Below are positions 49,092 to 60,950 of a stretch of 64,000 bases of DNA, piece by piece. The stretch covers positions 372,001 through 436,000 of the forward strand of contig NZ_JAGYPL010000001.1 in the NCBI RefSeq assembly GCF_018343715.1. The letters are read 5' to 3'. How positions within the stretch are numbered: position 1 is the stretch's first letter; each line of letters opens with the position of its first letter. The stretch comes from Bacillus sp. FJAT-49711. Its GTDB lineage: Bacteria > Bacillota > Bacilli > Bacillales > Bacillaceae_C. The position numbers and the translations under genes were made by a program. The notes under the pieces were generated by a model. It saw nothing but the letters and a program-made list of their open reading frames with translations, searched no databases and was not told where the DNA came from.

Positions 49092-49538
49092 TTGAGTCTT
49101 CTTGAGCGTTTAAATGAAGATATGAAACAAGCGATGAAGAATAAAGAAAAAGAAAAGCTCTCCGTCATCCGAATGCTAAAAGCAGCCATGCAAAATGAAG
49201 CCATTAAGCTTGGCCGCCAAACATTATCGGAAGAAGAAGAATTGACAGTCCTTTCTCGCGAAGTAAAGCAACGCAAAGACTCCCTCCATGAATTTCAAAA
49301 AGCAAATCGTGATGATCTTGCTGAAAAAGTTCAAAATGAACTTGCTTTTGTGGACATATATATGCCGGAGCAACTTACTGACGAAGAAGTTGAAGCACTT
49401 GTCAAACAGGCAATCTCGGAATCAGGTGCATCTTCAAAAGTAGATATGGGCAAAGTAATGGGGATCCTTATGCCAAAAGTAAAAGGCAAGGCAGATGGGG
49501 CACTTGTTAGTAAACTTGTCCAAAGGCATTTATCCTAA
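49092..49538 (+). CDS. yqeY: GatB/YqeY domain protein YqeY
   Basis: The 148-residue protein has [31 protein letters not shown] split over two helices, then [13 protein letters not shown] and [18 protein letters not shown], the tRNA-binding-like tail shared with GatB. It is believed to interact with tRNA or amidated amino-acid systems; the exact function is not settled. The TTG start follows agagggtg. A terminator follows. Confidence 0.93.
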   Translation: MSLLERLNEDMKQAMKNKEKEKLSVIRMLKAAMQNEAIKLGRQTLSEEEELTVLSREVKQRKDSLHEFQKANRDDLAEKVQNELAFVDIYMPEQLTDEEVEALVKQAISESGASSKVDMGKVMGILMPKVKGKADGALVSKLVQRHLS

Positions 49539-49549
49539 TATGGAATCTG

Positions 49550-49583
49550 AAAGTCGATGAGCAAAAACGCTTATCGGCTTTTT
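49550..49583 (+). terminator. Terminator after yqeY
   Basis: aagtcgatgagc pairs with gcttatcggctt (two G-U pairs) around aaaaac, followed by T-rich sequence. Confidence 0.88.
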
Positions 49584-49685
49584 CACATTTTTCAGGTATA
49601 ATAATAAGAGAACCCAAATTATTTTTGAATCTTTATTAATTTATATTCGTATTACAGTTATGAACGCTTCGGAAGGGGGGATTGG

Positions 49686-50987
49686 ATGAGAAGAGTGTTA
49701 ATTGCTATCTGTATGCTGGGAGCTATAATACTATCTGTAATTCCTGCACAAGCAGATGGCAAAGGGGCGAACGTTTATGTAATACCGATTAAAAAAGAAG
49801 TGGAAGAAGGATTATATGCGTATTTAAACAGAGCGATTAATACGGCAGAGGAAAATGGTGCAGATTTAATCATTTTTGAAATGAATACTCCCGGAGGCAA
49901 GATTGACGCCGCTAGGGATATTGGTAATCTAATAGCTAATACAAAAACTAAAACAGTCACTTTTATTAACTCATGGGCGATTTCTGCAGGTGCGTATATT
50001 GCCCTCCATACAGATGAAATTTATATGACACCTACCGCAACAATGGGAGCTTCGGCACCTATAGATAGTTCTGGCAATACAGCAGGTGAAAAGGTAGAAA
50101 GTGTATGGATTGCAGCAATGGCCGGAGTAGCTGAGGAACATAACCGTGACCCTGAAATCGCAAAGGCGATGGTGACGTCAAGTATTGATTTACCGAATTT
50201 AAAGGCAAATGGAAAATTATTATCCCTTAATGCAAAACAAGCCTTGGATGTAAAATACTCCGATGGAACAGTGAAAGATATGGATAGTCTGCTTGCAAAT
50301 TTAAAACTCGATGATGCTAATGTCCATACAGTTAAAACAACCTTTGCCGAGTCATTTGCTAGATTTATCACAAATCCAGTAGTCGTACCTATCCTTCTAT
50401 CAATCGCTAGTTTAGGGCTTGTTCTTGAATTATACTCACCTGGCTTTGGGTTGCCGGGCGGGATGGGCATCAGTGCATTGCTGCTTTTCTTCTATGGGCA
50501 TTATGTGGCAGGGCTTGCAGGCTATGAATCCCTTATTTTGTTCGTATTAGGAATTATCCTCATTGCAGCAGAATTTTTCCTAGCGGGTGGAATTGCCGGG
50601 CTGCTTGGTACAGTAGCTGTGATCGGCAGTATTATAATGGCTGGTGGGAATTTCGTTAATATGGCTATCTCCATTATTATAGCTTTATTCCTATCGGTTT
50701 TGCTTACTATCATAATGTTAAAGGTGTTTGGTAAACGGATGAATATATTTAAGAAGCTTATCCTAACTGATTCTACAAACACAGAAAGTGGCTATGTTTC
50801 AAATGTGAATCGTCTTGAACTAATTGGACGAGAAGGGATAACGGTCACTCCGCTAAGACCTTCAGGTACGGTGAAAATGGATGATGAACGACTTGATGTC
50901 GTTGCAGAAGGTAGCTTTATCGAAAATAATACAAAAGTCAAAGTCGTTAAAGTGGAAGGCTCCCGCATCGTTGTACGGGAAATTTAA
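49686..50987 (+). CDS. yqeZ: NfeD-family membrane serine protease (YqeZ)
   Basis: The 433-residue protein has a signal peptide (residues 1-23, ending AQADGKG), a ClpP-like serine protease domain with FEMNTPGGKIDAAR and the catalytic-serine region INSWAISAGAYIALH, then about four to five membrane segments (about 225-345), and a C-terminal NfeD OB domain (LELIGREGITVTPLRPSG). It acts next to FloA. In the B. subtilis order yqeZ-floA-yqfB it is a lipid-raft-linked unit. SD is ggaagggg. Confidence 0.92.
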   Translation: MRRVLIAICMLGAIILSVIPAQADGKGANVYVIPIKKEVEEGLYAYLNRAINTAEENGADLIIFEMNTPGGKIDAARDIGNLIANTKTKTVTFINSWAISAGAYIALHTDEIYMTPTATMGASAPIDSSGNTAGEKVESVWIAAMAGVAEEHNRDPEIAKAMVTSSIDLPNLKANGKLLSLNAKQALDVKYSDGTVKDMDSLLANLKLDDANVHTVKTTFAESFARFITNPVVVPILLSIASLGLVLELYSPGFGLPGGMGISALLLFFYGHYVAGLAGYESLILFVLGIILIAAEFFLAGGIAGLLGTVAVIGSIIMAGGNFVNMAISIIIALFLSVLLTIIMLKVFGKRMNIFKKLILTDSTNTESGYVSNVNRLELIGREGITVTPLRPSGTVKMDDERLDVVAEGSFIENNTKVKVVKVEGSRIVVREI

Positions 50988-51019
50988 TTGACTTTATTTG
51001 AAAAACAGGAGGTCATAAA

Positions 51020-52018
51020 ATGCCAGTAAGTCCAGAGGTAATTTTTGTAATCGTAGCAATTGTTATTGGTATTATTGTATTATCGGTATTATTTACATTC
51101 GTACCGATCGGGCTGTGGATTTCCGCCCTTGCGGCAGGAGTTAGAATAGGAATATTCACATTAATTGGGATGAGATTAAGAAGGGTTATTCCAGGAAGAG
51201 TGGTAAACCCGTTAATTAAAGCTCATAAAGCAGGAATTAACGTCGGTACGAATCAGCTTGAGAGCCACTATCTAGCAGGGGGTAACGTTGATAGGGTAGT
51301 CAATGCGTTAATTGCTGCTCAACGTGCTAATATTGAATTGACTTTTGAACGTGCTGCAGCGATCGATCTTGCTGGCCGTAACGTGTTAGAAGCTGTTCAA
51401 ATGAGCGTAAACCCTAAAGTAATTGAAACACCTTTTATCGCAGGTGTAGCGATGGATGGTATTGAAGTAAAAGCTAAAGCACGTATTACGGTTCGTGCCA
51501 ACATCGAACGCCTCGTCGGGGGTGCTGGGGAAGACACAGTCATCGCCCGTGTAGGTGAAGGTGTAGTATCTACAATCGGTTCCAGTGATAATCATAAGAA
51601 GGTACTTGAAAATCCTGACATGATTTCTCGTACAGTATTATCAAAAGGTTTAGATTCCGGTACTGCTTTTGAAATTTTATCTATCGATATTGCGGACGTT
51701 GATATCGGTAAAAACATTGGAGCTCAGCTTCAAACAGATCAAGCAGAAGCTGATAAGAAAATTGCACAAGCAAAAGCTGAAGAAAGAAGAGCCATGGCTG
51801 TTGCAAATGAGCAAGAGATGAAGGCTCGCGTAGAAGAGATGAGAGCAAAGGTTGTTGAAGCTGAAGCTGAAGTACCTCAAGCAATGGCGGAAGCATTGAA
51901 GTCAGGAAACTTGGGAGTTATGGACTATTTCTCTTTAAAAAATATTGATGCCGATACGGATATGCGTGATTCCATTGGCAAAATGACAAAGCCAGCTGAT
52001 AGAAACAAACCGGAATAA
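51020..52018 (+). CDS. floA: Flotillin-like protein FloA (YqfA)
   Basis: The 332-residue membrane protein has an N-terminal hydrophobic hairpin ([20 protein letters not shown] and [18 protein letters not shown]), a band-7-like central domain, and an EA-rich coiled coil ([20 protein letters not shown]). FloA scaffolds functional membrane microdomains. It is preceded by yqeZ with 32 bases and an aggaggt site. Confidence 0.96.
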   Translation: MPVSPEVIFVIVAIVIGIIVLSVLFTFVPIGLWISALAAGVRIGIFTLIGMRLRRVIPGRVVNPLIKAHKAGINVGTNQLESHYLAGGNVDRVVNALIAAQRANIELTFERAAAIDLAGRNVLEAVQMSVNPKVIETPFIAGVAMDGIEVKAKARITVRANIERLVGGAGEDTVIARVGEGVVSTIGSSDNHKKVLENPDMISRTVLSKGLDSGTAFEILSIDIADVDIGKNIGAQLQTDQAEADKKIAQAKAEERRAMAVANEQEMKARVEEMRAKVVEAEAEVPQAMAEALKSGNLGVMDYFSLKNIDADTDMRDSIGKMTKPADRNKPE

Positions 52019-52050
52019 ATGCGCTCGCTAATTGAGAGGGGGTAACTCCT

Positions 52051-52524
52051 TTGGAACAGTTTTTATTTTTCATCATTGTTGCCGTAATCAGTTTAATTTT
52101 TAAAAGAAAAACCGGTGCAAACCAAGAAAAACGTGAAGAGCGTATGCCTCCTCCAGTTGCAAGGCCAATACAAACTTCCCGTGAAAAAGTAGAGGAAACG
52201 TTTAGGCCTGTGCAGCAAGCTTTTCCCGAACTTACGAAAGCTCGTAATTTGAAAGAGGCTGCGGATATCCTCATTGCTAAATCTCAGCCAACTGTTAATG
52301 AGAAGCAGGATGAATTAAAAAATAAATTGGAAAAGCTAAAGAAAGAAGAAGAAAAACACCGGATTAAAGCAAGTAAAATCAAAAAGGTTGAACAAAATAA
52401 TAAACATGAACCATCAGTTGGACTACAATTCCAAGCTAATGATATTTTAAAAGGGGTTGTCATGTCAGAGGTCCTTGGCCCTCCACGCTCTTTAAGACCG
52501 TACGGAAGGTCAAGACGTTCATAA
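52051..52524 (+). CDS. yqfB: YqfB-like hypothetical protein
   Basis: The 157-residue product begins with a short hydrophobic anchor (EQFLFFIIVAVISLIFK) and continues as a lysine- and glutamate-rich helical part, ending GPPRSLRPYGRSRRS. It is assigned by position after floA and general similarity to YqfB; the function is unknown. The TTG start at 52051 has a gaggggg site 8 bases before it. Confidence 0.7.
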   Translation: MEQFLFFIIVAVISLIFKRKTGANQEKREERMPPPVARPIQTSREKVEETFRPVQQAFPELTKARNLKEAADILIAKSQPTVNEKQDELKNKLEKLKKEEEKHRIKASKIKKVEQNNKHEPSVGLQFQANDILKGVVMSEVLGPPRSLRPYGRSRRS

Positions 52525-52570
52525 GAATGTAAGTATAAACTTACTGAGGGAACTATTTTAGAAATTATAC

Positions 52571-52723
52571 TTTCGCTGGCCAGCGTCTATCGACTTGCAG
52601 ATTTCTAGTCCTTCTTCATGCGATAAGGAAACATTGAATATCCATGCAGCCTCATCGAGTTTTCTTTATCTCGGTCAAGGTTTTGAAATTTGCAAGTCAA
52701 TGAGCAAGGCGCTTGCGCATTTC
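52571..52723. repeat. Inverted-repeat element upstream of yqfC
   Basis: The left arm cgtctatcgacttgcagatttc is found inverted in the right arm at 52685-52713 with small changes. The left end holds a perfect 12-bp palindrome cgctggccagcg (52574-52585) and the right end gcgcttgcgc. Such ends are common in Bacillaceae interspersed repeats. Confidence 0.65.
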
Positions 52724-52789
52724 TAATAATAAGTTGTGATGAAACCTTCTTTCCACTCATACATATGAGAGGAAAGGGGGTTCTTTTTT

Positions 52790-53074
52790 ATGGCCAAAAA
52801 ATGGACCAATAACATACGAAAATGGATGGCATTCAAAATGGAACTTCCTCCCGACGTCGTTATGGACCTGCCAAGAGTAACGATCGTCGGTCAGTTGCAC
52901 ATTTATATAGAAAATCATAAAGGACTTCTCGTATTCACGGATAAGGAATTGAGGCTCTTGTTAAAACAAGGGCAACTGCTTATAAAGGGAAAATCATTTG
53001 TTATCAAGACTATCTTGCCAGATGAACTATTACTTGAAGGGAAAATAGAAGAGGTTCAGTATCTAGATGGATAG
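52790..53074 (+). CDS. yqfC: Sporulation protein YqfC
   Basis: The 94-residue protein has LPPDVVMDLPRVTIVGQLHIYIENHKG (given here as two joined conserved blocks around residues 19-45) and ends ELLLEGKIEEVQYL. It is the YqfC family found only in spore formers and normally paired with yqfD; mother-cell sigma-E control is known in B. subtilis. SD is gaaagggggt. The role is unknown. Confidence 0.9.
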   Translation: MAKKWTNNIRKWMAFKMELPPDVVMDLPRVTIVGQLHIYIENHKGLLVFTDKELRLLLKQGQLLIKGKSFVIKTILPDELLLEGKIEEVQYLDG

Positions 53075-53085
53075 GAGTGGCGTAA

Positions 53086-54273
53086 TTGAAAAATCAGTGG
53101 CTGACGTTCATTACTGGAAGTGTGTTGGTAAAAGTGGAGGGGAAAGGGATTGAGCGGTTGATCAATCGACTCGCTCAATCAGGGCTTATCATGTGGAAAG
53201 TGAAAAAGAGGAAGAATGGTTCTGTCCTTTTCTTTATTGCTCTCCCAGATTTACATAAATTTCGTCATGCTGCTCGTAAGGCGGACTGTTCGATTACGCT
53301 TATTCGAGGTGAAGGTTTGCCATTTATTTGGAAAAGGGCGATTAAACATAGTGGCTTTCTTGTAGGAATCGTGTTGTTTTTTTTGATTGCTTTTATTCTT
53401 TCAAATATTACATGGGGAATCGAGATTAAAGGAGCAGATCCAGAAACTGAACATAAAATGAGAAAAGAATTGACACAATTAGGGATAAAGGTTGGTTCTT
53501 TCCACCTGTTTAGCGATAAACCAGATGTCATTCAGCAAAAATTAACTGAAAGAATTGATAATATTACTTGGATAGGTGTGGAATTAAACGGGACAACCTT
53601 TCATTTCAACGTCGTTCAAAAAAATGAACCTAAAAAACCAGAGTTAAAAAGCCCTGGTCATTTAGTGGCGAAAAAAAAAGCAGTTATTTCTAATATGTTT
53701 GTTGAAAAAGGAAAACCAGTAGTGAAAATCAATCAATTCGTAGAGAAAGGACAACTCCTTGTATCAGGTATGATTGGAAGTGAAGAAAAACCAATACTTG
53801 TTTCTGCATCTGGAGAAGTTTGGGGAATAACTTGGTATAACACTAAAGTCGAATTCCCTTTAAATTCAAAGTTTCAAGTATATAGTGGGAAGGAAATCAG
53901 AAGGCATTATGTGGTGTCAGGTAAATTGTCCATTCCATTTTGGGGTTTTAAAAGAATGGATTTTAAACAATATGAGATAGAAACAATTGACCACGATTTG
54001 TATTTTTTAGGATGGAAACTTCCAATTATATATTCCGAAAAGACAATACGAGAAAATGAAAACATGCCGCGTTCCTTGACAAAAGAGGAAGCGATTGAAG
54101 CTGCAAAAGAATTAGCTAGAAGGGATGTGGCAAATAAGATACCTGCGGAGGCACGATTGGATGGGGAATATATTTTGCAACAAGAAGTTGACAATGGTAA
54201 AGTAAAACTATCCATAAATTTTCAAGTGATTGAAAATATTGCTGAGGAAAGACCAATCATTCAAGGAGACTAG
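53086..54273 (+). CDS. yqfD: Sporulation protein YqfD
   Basis: The 395-residue protein has an N-terminal cytoplasmic domain (GKGIERLINRLAQSGL), one membrane segment near residues 88-106 (FLVGIVLFFLIAFILSNI), and a large extracytoplasmic part with FVEKGKPVVKINQFVEKGQLLVSG split over two blocks. It is a YqfD/stage IV-type sporulation protein. The TTG start follows aggagtgg. phoH starts four bases after its stop, so they are co-transcribed. Confidence 0.92.
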   Translation: MKNQWLTFITGSVLVKVEGKGIERLINRLAQSGLIMWKVKKRKNGSVLFFIALPDLHKFRHAARKADCSITLIRGEGLPFIWKRAIKHSGFLVGIVLFFLIAFILSNITWGIEIKGADPETEHKMRKELTQLGIKVGSFHLFSDKPDVIQQKLTERIDNITWIGVELNGTTFHFNVVQKNEPKKPELKSPGHLVAKKKAVISNMFVEKGKPVVKINQFVEKGQLLVSGMIGSEEKPILVSASGEVWGITWYNTKVEFPLNSKFQVYSGKEIRRHYVVSGKLSIPFWGFKRMDFKQYEIETIDHDLYFLGWKLPIIYSEKTIRENENMPRSLTKEEAIEAAKELARRDVANKIPAEARLDGEYILQQEVDNGKVKLSINFQVIENIAEERPIIQGD

Positions 54274-54276
54274 CGA

Positions 54277-55248
54277 ATGTCAGAAGAAATATCTACAGTA
54301 AAAATTGAAATAGAAAACCCAGATGAAGCTTTAGTATTGTTTGGTAATGCAGATGTCAATTTAAAATTACTTGAAGAACAATTTAATGTAACGATTGTAA
54401 CGAGGGGAGAGACCCTAAATTTATCAGGTGACGCATCTTCTGTAGAGATGGCAGGAGAAACAATTAAACAGCTTCTTACCGTCATACGCAAAGGAATTCA
54501 TATTGGTGAAAGAGATGTAGCTTATGCTGCAAAAATGGCTAAACAAAATCGTATTGAATATTTCTCGGAACTATTTGATGAAGAAATAGCCCGCAATACG
54601 AAAGGAAAAGCTATACGAGTGAAAACGTTGGGACAGCGGCAGTATATAGACGCTATCCGCAAGTTAGATCTCGTATTTGGCATTGGCCCTGCAGGAACAG
54701 GTAAAACATATCTCGCTGTTGTCATGGCAGTAAATGCGTTGAAAAATAATAAAGTAAATAAAATTATTCTTACACGACCTGCTATTGAAGCTGGAGAAAG
54801 CCTTGGTTTTTTACCAGGAGATTTAAAAGAGAAAGTAGATCCATACTTACGACCTTTGTATGATTCTTTACACGATGTTTTAGGTGCTGAGCACACGCAG
54901 AGGCTAATAGATCGAGAAACAATTGAGATTGCGCCTCTTGCTTATATGAGGGGTCGAACATTGGATGATGCTTTCGTTATTTTGGATGAAGCTCAAAACA
55001 CAACTCAGGCGCAAATGAAAATGTTTTTGACTAGATTAGGATTTGGATCAAAAATGGTAATAACAGGTGACTCAACCCAAGTGGACTTGCCTAAAGGGGC
55101 GAAGTCTGGATTAATGGCTGCTGAAATTATTTTAAATGGAGTTTCCGGAATTTCGTTTATTCACCTAAATCAAAGCGATGTAGTTCGTCATCCCCTTGTA
55201 GGCCGCATTATTGAAGCTTATGAAGGCCACGATTCTTTACCTGGATAA
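54277..55248 (+). CDS. phoH: PhoH-like ATPase
   Basis: The 323-residue protein has an N-terminal KH-like part and a RecA-like ATPase. Walker A is GIGPAGTGKTYLAV near residue 131 and Walker B is DAFVILDEAQNTT near 231. It also has LTRPAIEAGESLGFLPGD. PhoH is linked to ybeY and rRNA processing in several bacteria, and ybeY lies just beyond pgpH here. SD is aaggag. Confidence 0.94.
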   Translation: MSEEISTVKIEIENPDEALVLFGNADVNLKLLEEQFNVTIVTRGETLNLSGDASSVEMAGETIKQLLTVIRKGIHIGERDVAYAAKMAKQNRIEYFSELFDEEIARNTKGKAIRVKTLGQRQYIDAIRKLDLVFGIGPAGTGKTYLAVVMAVNALKNNKVNKIILTRPAIEAGESLGFLPGDLKEKVDPYLRPLYDSLHDVLGAEHTQRLIDRETIEIAPLAYMRGRTLDDAFVILDEAQNTTQAQMKMFLTRLGFGSKMVITGDSTQVDLPKGAKSGLMAAEIILNGVSGISFIHLNQSDVVRHPLVGRIIEAYEGHDSLPG

Positions 55249-55328
55249 TACGAGTTTATAACCTCGTCAACTTCATCAGGTTAGAACTGAAAATCTTTCG
55301 CTTAATCAATATAATAGGTAGTAGCATC

Positions 55329-55382
55329 AAAAAGACGACCCTTACTTATATCCACCTTTTGGATATTGGGTCGTCTTTTTAT
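55329..55382 (+). terminator. Terminator after phoH
   Basis: aaaaagacgaccc pairs with gggtcgtcttttt as outer arms, and tatcc/ggata form an inner helix. Its A/T flanks let it work on both strands. The atatccacctt...ggatat core is like that of the rpsT terminator. Confidence 0.88.
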
Positions 55383-55423
55383 CCTAAGAATGTCCAATCT
55401 TGACTTGGATTCCATTAAATACT

Positions 55424-55709
55424 GTTGATTTACGCTGCATGCTGATGCTTTCCGAGGGCTTGAGTAAAGTGTCGCTCCGGTCCTTTGGAATCTCACGTGG
55501 CAAGCTGCTTTAATCCCCTGATGGACAGAACGTCCTAGTGCCGGCATTGCACAGAAATTGTCCGTCTTTAGCCGACCAGTAGTCGCGGGCTTCTGCTCCA
55601 TCAAAGGCAACTGCTAAAAAACAAGATATATCTTCCTGCATACAACTAAATAGGCGCCTTTCACTTTTCGGTGCCTGCGGAAAGCGAAGCGCCTGTAGCG
55701 CAAATCAAC
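55424..55709. repeat. 286-bp element with 33-bp terminal inverted repeats
   Basis: The left arm 55424-55456 (from gttgatttacgctg to ctttccgag) matches, inverted, the right arm 55677-55709 (from gcggaaagcg to gcaaatcaac), at about three quarters identity. The inside holds no gene. It looks like an old MITE-like element and shares its ends with 32670, 46839 and 28453. Confidence 0.75.
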
Positions 55710-55928
55710 TACTAATTATTAATTGGGATTTTTCACTGACCTTTTCATCAGGAGCGGAGTTTTAACTCTATGGGAACTTTTTTAAATAATTTTCGTCTTA
55801 TTTAATATAGGGTATAATGCTTCTTTTAGTAGTGATTACAAAATTCGAGTGTTTTCGCTTAGTAAAACTGTTATTATTTAAATATAATGCTGAAATGAGT
55901 CAGCAATAAACAGGGTATGGAGGATTTT

Positions 55929-58118
55929 ATGGACTTTCAAGCATATATTAGCAAAATCCGAACGTTCCTAAGCTACAAGGTGTTTACAAGTATTATATAT
56001 TGCATTCTAGGTATAGCACTATTTGCCACATTGTATCATAATGTTAAGCCGGAAACGTATGATATCGAACTTTTCTCGGTAGCAGATAAAACGATTCGTT
56101 CAACGAAGACTGTTGAGGATGAAATAAAGACAGCAGAAGCTAAGGAAAATGCTGCCGAACAGGTTGACAAAGTATATGTATTTAAAAAAGAAATGGCCCA
56201 AAATCGAGTATCGTTAATTACTTCCATCTTTGATTTTGTAAAAGATACAAATAACGAATCCAGTAAAGATGTGGAAAAAAATGCCTCAGAAATCAAAAAA
56301 GAAGAGGTATCGGCCATTTCCTTGCAATCGAGGTTAAAACAACTTAAAACAAAGCTAACTGAAAATGTTTCGGAAGACATTACAAATACGATATCAGACC
56401 CTATATTTATTACATTCTTACAAGCGGATGTCGAAGAATTGCAAAGAACAAAAGATATTGTTGAACAATATGTGGAAACTGCCATGAATGAACAAATTCG
56501 GGAAGATGGCATGGAAGCAGCCAGGAAGGTCGTCGCAGATCAAATAAAAACGGCTGGTCTATCTAATGAGTTGCAAACAGCCGCCATTGAATTAGGTAAA
56601 TATGCTATTGTTCCAAATGATTTATACGACCCATTATTGACGGAAGCAAGAAAAAAGCAAGCAATGGAAGATGTTGAGCCTGTAAAAATACTGCAGGGGC
56701 AAATCATTGTTCAAGAAGGCCATTTAATTGATAGAGAAACATACAGGCAGTTAGAAATGCTGGGCTTGCTAAAAAATAATCCCACTATAAAACCAATCAT
56801 TGGTTTAGGAATATTTGTGATTTTAGTAATTGGTTCAATCTATATTTATTTTTCGCGATTATCCACATCCGAAGATAAAAAACAAAGTTACTTGCTGCTT
56901 TCCAGTTTGATTTTTATTTGTTCCGTCATTATTATGAAAATCATTGGTTTAATAGAAGGTGATAACTTAAACAAAGTTGCCTATATTTTCCCTGCAGCAA
57001 TGGCTCCAATGCTCATAAAAACAATGATTAATGAAAGACTTGCTCTCATTATGACTATTATATTAGCATCTTGTGGAAGCATTGTTTTTCATGATGGAAT
57101 TTCGGATACAATAAATATTGAAATAGCAGTTTATATACTTTTTAGTGGTTTGGCAGGAGTTTTATTTGTATCTGCCAAAAATGAAAGAAGCCATATTTTA
57201 AGAGCTGGTTTACTAGTATCTTGTATCAATTTGCTACTCATTTTTTTCCTATTGTTAATTGGAGGAGGGCAGTTCACACTTACCGAATATTTTTATTTTG
57301 GATTATTTTCGGTTATGTCAGGAATTTTATCTTCCGTTTTTACGATCGGTCTGCTTCCTTTTTTTGAAGCGGGGTTTGGAATTTTATCAACAATGAGGTT
57401 AATTGAGTTATCTAATCCGAATCATCCTTTACTGAAAAAGCTTCTAACCGAAACACCTGGTACGTATCATCATAGTGTTATGGTTGCAAATTTAGCAGAG
57501 GCTGCTTGTGAAGCAATCGGAGCAAACGGATTATTAGCTAGAGTGGGCTGTTACTATCATGATGTGGGGAAGACTAAAAGACCACCATTTTTTATTGAAA
57601 ACCAAATGAATATAGAAAATCCTCATGATCGCCTTCCCGCGGAAACGAGCAAGGATATAATTATTTCACATGCGGCGGACGGGGCAAAGGAATTAAGAAA
57701 ACATAAATTACCGAAAGAGATTGTTGATATTGCCGAACAGCATCATGGTACTAGTTTGCTTAAGTATTTTTATTTTAAAGCAAAGAAGCTAAATGATGAT
57801 ACACCAGAAATTGATTATCGCTATCCTGGGCCGAAGCCGCAAACAAGAGAAGCAGCTGTTATAAGTCTTGCAGATAGTGTAGAGGCGGCCGTTCGCTCTA
57901 TGGCAAACCCAACTCCCGGCGAGATTCGTTCTCTTGTCCATCATATTTCACAGGATAAAATCTTGGATGGGCAATTCAATGAATGTGATCTCACATTAAA
58001 AGAAATTGAGCTTGTAAAGACAAGATTTTGTGAAACATTAAATGGCATATTCCATTCTAGAATTGAGTATCCTGACTTAAAACAACAGAAGGTGATCGGC
58101 AGTGACACTGCAAATTGA
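55929..58118 (+). CDS. pgpH: PgpH, cyclic-di-AMP phosphodiesterase (YqfF)
   Basis: The 729-residue membrane enzyme degrades c-di-AMP. A first membrane segment (about 20-40) is followed by an extracytoplasmic 7TMR-HDED domain (about 45-285), seven membrane segments (about 290-480) and a cytoplasmic HD domain with the motif [13 protein letters not shown] near residue 540 and [17 protein letters not shown] 55929 follows ggagg by 5 bases. It overlaps ybeY by 17 bases. Confidence 0.95.
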   Translation: MDFQAYISKIRTFLSYKVFTSIIYCILGIALFATLYHNVKPETYDIELFSVADKTIRSTKTVEDEIKTAEAKENAAEQVDKVYVFKKEMAQNRVSLITSIFDFVKDTNNESSKDVEKNASEIKKEEVSAISLQSRLKQLKTKLTENVSEDITNTISDPIFITFLQADVEELQRTKDIVEQYVETAMNEQIREDGMEAARKVVADQIKTAGLSNELQTAAIELGKYAIVPNDLYDPLLTEARKKQAMEDVEPVKILQGQIIVQEGHLIDRETYRQLEMLGLLKNNPTIKPIIGLGIFVILVIGSIYIYFSRLSTSEDKKQSYLLLSSLIFICSVIIMKIIGLIEGDNLNKVAYIFPAAMAPMLIKTMINERLALIMTIILASCGSIVFHDGISDTINIEIAVYILFSGLAGVLFVSAKNERSHILRAGLLVSCINLLLIFFLLLIGGGQFTLTEYFYFGLFSVMSGILSSVFTIGLLPFFEAGFGILSTMRLIELSNPNHPLLKKLLTETPGTYHHSVMVANLAEAACEAIGANGLLARVGCYYHDVGKTKRPPFFIENQMNIENPHDRLPAETSKDIIISHAADGAKELRKHKLPKEIVDIAEQHHGTSLLKYFYFKAKKLNDDTPEIDYRYPGPKPQTREAAVISLADSVEAAVRSMANPTPGEIRSLVHHISQDKILDGQFNECDLTLKEIELVKTRFCETLNGIFHSRIEYPDLKQQKVIGSDTAN

Positions 58119-58572
58119 TTTAATTGATGAGACTAAAAAGTTGTCAGATTCAGATGTTGAGCTTATCAAAAGACTCTTAAACTATGCCGCTGAGAAAGAG
58201 CATATAGAGGACGAAACTGAGTTATCAGTTATGATTGTCTCCAATGACGAAATTCAAAAAATAAATAAGGAATACCGTGGAAAGGATTATGCTACAGATG
58301 TCATATCATTTGCAATGGAAGAATTAGGTGAGGATGAGCAGGAAATTATAGGGGTAGATATGCCTCGCATGCTTGGTGACATTATCATATCCAGTGATAA
58401 AGCACAGGAGCAAGCAAACGAATACGGCCATTCCTACGCAAGGGAACTTGGTTTCTTAACGATCCATGGATTTCTCCACTTACTCGGTTATGATCATATC
58501 GAGGAAGAGGAAGAAAAAAAGATGTTTGCAAGACAAAATGAACTTCTTGAAGGTTATGGCCTTGAAAGGTAA
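58102..58572 (+). CDS. ybeY: Endoribonuclease YbeY
   Basis: The 156-residue metalloenzyme is needed for 16S rRNA 3' maturation and quality control. The zinc motif [11 protein letters not shown] (HxxxHxxxxxH) is near residue 118, and [11 protein letters not shown] and LGDIIIS are also present. The GTG start lies within the end of pgpH. dgkA follows. Confidence 0.96.
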   Translation: MTLQIDLIDETKKLSDSDVELIKRLLNYAAEKEHIEDETELSVMIVSNDEIQKINKEYRGKDYATDVISFAMEELGEDEQEIIGVDMPRMLGDIIISSDKAQEQANEYGHSYARELGFLTIHGFLHLLGYDHIEEEEEKKMFARQNELLEGYGLER

Positions 58573-58588
58573 TGGGAGATTTTCAATA

Positions 58589-58948
58589 ATGCGTATTGCA
58601 TGTGCCTTTAAGTATGCAATTCAAGGGATCGTCTATGCGACAAAGGTTGAAAAAAATTTTCAAATTCATATTACATGTGCCTTAATTGTAACTGTTTTAT
58701 CAATTATTTTAAAAATAAATAAAACAGAATGGCTATTCATTATTATTTCGATATTTGGTGTACTGGCGCTGGAGCTTGTAAACTCAGCCCTTGAACGATC
58801 AGTAGATATTGCCACTAAAGAAATTAAACCATTAGCGAAGCAGGCAAAGGATCTCGCTGCAGCTGCAGTACTTGTATATGCAATCATGTCTGTTATTATC
58901 GGAATAGTCATATTGGGACCAAAACTAATGACCCTATTTTTTCATTAA
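58589..58948 (+). CDS. dgkA: Undecaprenol/diacylglycerol kinase DgkA
   Basis: The 119-residue membrane kinase has AFKYAIQGIVYATKVEKNFQ, a membrane segment, the catalytic ALELVNSALERSVD, and KQAKDLAAAAVLV before the last membrane segment. In B. subtilis it phosphorylates undecaprenol. ATG 58589 follows gggag by 10 bases; a TTG at 58562 with aaggt is a possible longer start of nine residues. It is 16 bases after ybeY. Confidence 0.92.
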   Translation: MRIACAFKYAIQGIVYATKVEKNFQIHITCALIVTVLSIILKINKTEWLFIIISIFGVLALELVNSALERSVDIATKEIKPLAKQAKDLAAAAVLVYAIMSVIIGIVILGPKLMTLFFH

Positions 58949-59046
58949 ATGAGCAATTTCATAGTTGATTTTCCGAAATATAAAAGCTCTACAGAGTTTT
59001 GTAAAATCGTTATTAAATTCCAAGTATGTATTATTACCATTTGAGC

Positions 59047-59140
59047 CGCATTCGTTCACATTCCGGGGCTGTGTGGCAAATCTCCTCGGACATTGCCTTG
59101 CGGGGTCATGCCTTTCTCACATTTTGCGCAGGAATGTCAG
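59047..59140. repeat. Degraded element relic downstream of dgkA
   Basis: The stretch has cattccggggct, ctcctcgga and gccttgcggggtc in the order expected for the opposite orientation of the 46839 element, but no clear terminal repeats remain. Assignment is by eye. Confidence 0.4.
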
Positions 59141-59240
59141 ACAGATAAGCGTATCAATTATTGTTTTCTTTTCAATCGCATCAATGAATGTTGAGATTGA
59201 ATCATAATTTACCCATTAAAAGTTGATTCTAAAATGTACA

Positions 59241-59287
59241 AAAAAAGGTATAATTCCCCCTGAATTTGGGAATTTATACCTTTTTTG
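59241..59287 (+). terminator. Terminator between dgkA and cdd
   Basis: aaaaaaggtataattccc pairs with gggaatttatacctttttt, followed by T-rich sequence. The arms resemble those of the holA terminator. Confidence 0.85.
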
Positions 59288-59355
59288 TTGTCAACAGTGT
59301 TAGAGGCTTTTACTAGCTAAGCGGAAAGCAAAGCACGTGAAGCACTAATCATCAA
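59241..59355. repeat. Composite repeat copy 2 (reverse orientation)
   Basis: Reading the minus strand from 59355 gives ttgatgatt, gctttgctttccgctta and then the aaaggtata hairpin, the same parts as copy 1 at 32670-32781. The copies diverge in the middle but keep order and spacing. Confidence 0.6.
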
Positions 59356-59539
59356 TTTCGTTAAAGGGGTTTTTTCGCTCCTTTAATGAGTTGTCTTTTT
59401 CTTTTTTACGTTCAACAATTTGAACTTGTTCTTTCGGTAAGTTAAAATATTGGCACAGCCAATATTACAAAACGATTAAAAATCCTAATTTTGAAAAAAT
59501 TTATGATGAACTGCACTTTTTTATGGAAAAATGTAGTAA

Positions 59540-60884
<1,345 letters not shown>

Positions 60885-60950
60885 ACGTTTATTTCAACGG
60901 TATTTTCTTAAAAGTTTGTTGTTTTAGAAATAGCCTAGGCCGCTTTAATA

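Noticed and set aside
55302-55610. 102-residue minus-strand ORF after phoH
   Set aside because: It runs through a terminator and the inverted-repeat element, with no ribosome site; it is chance frame.
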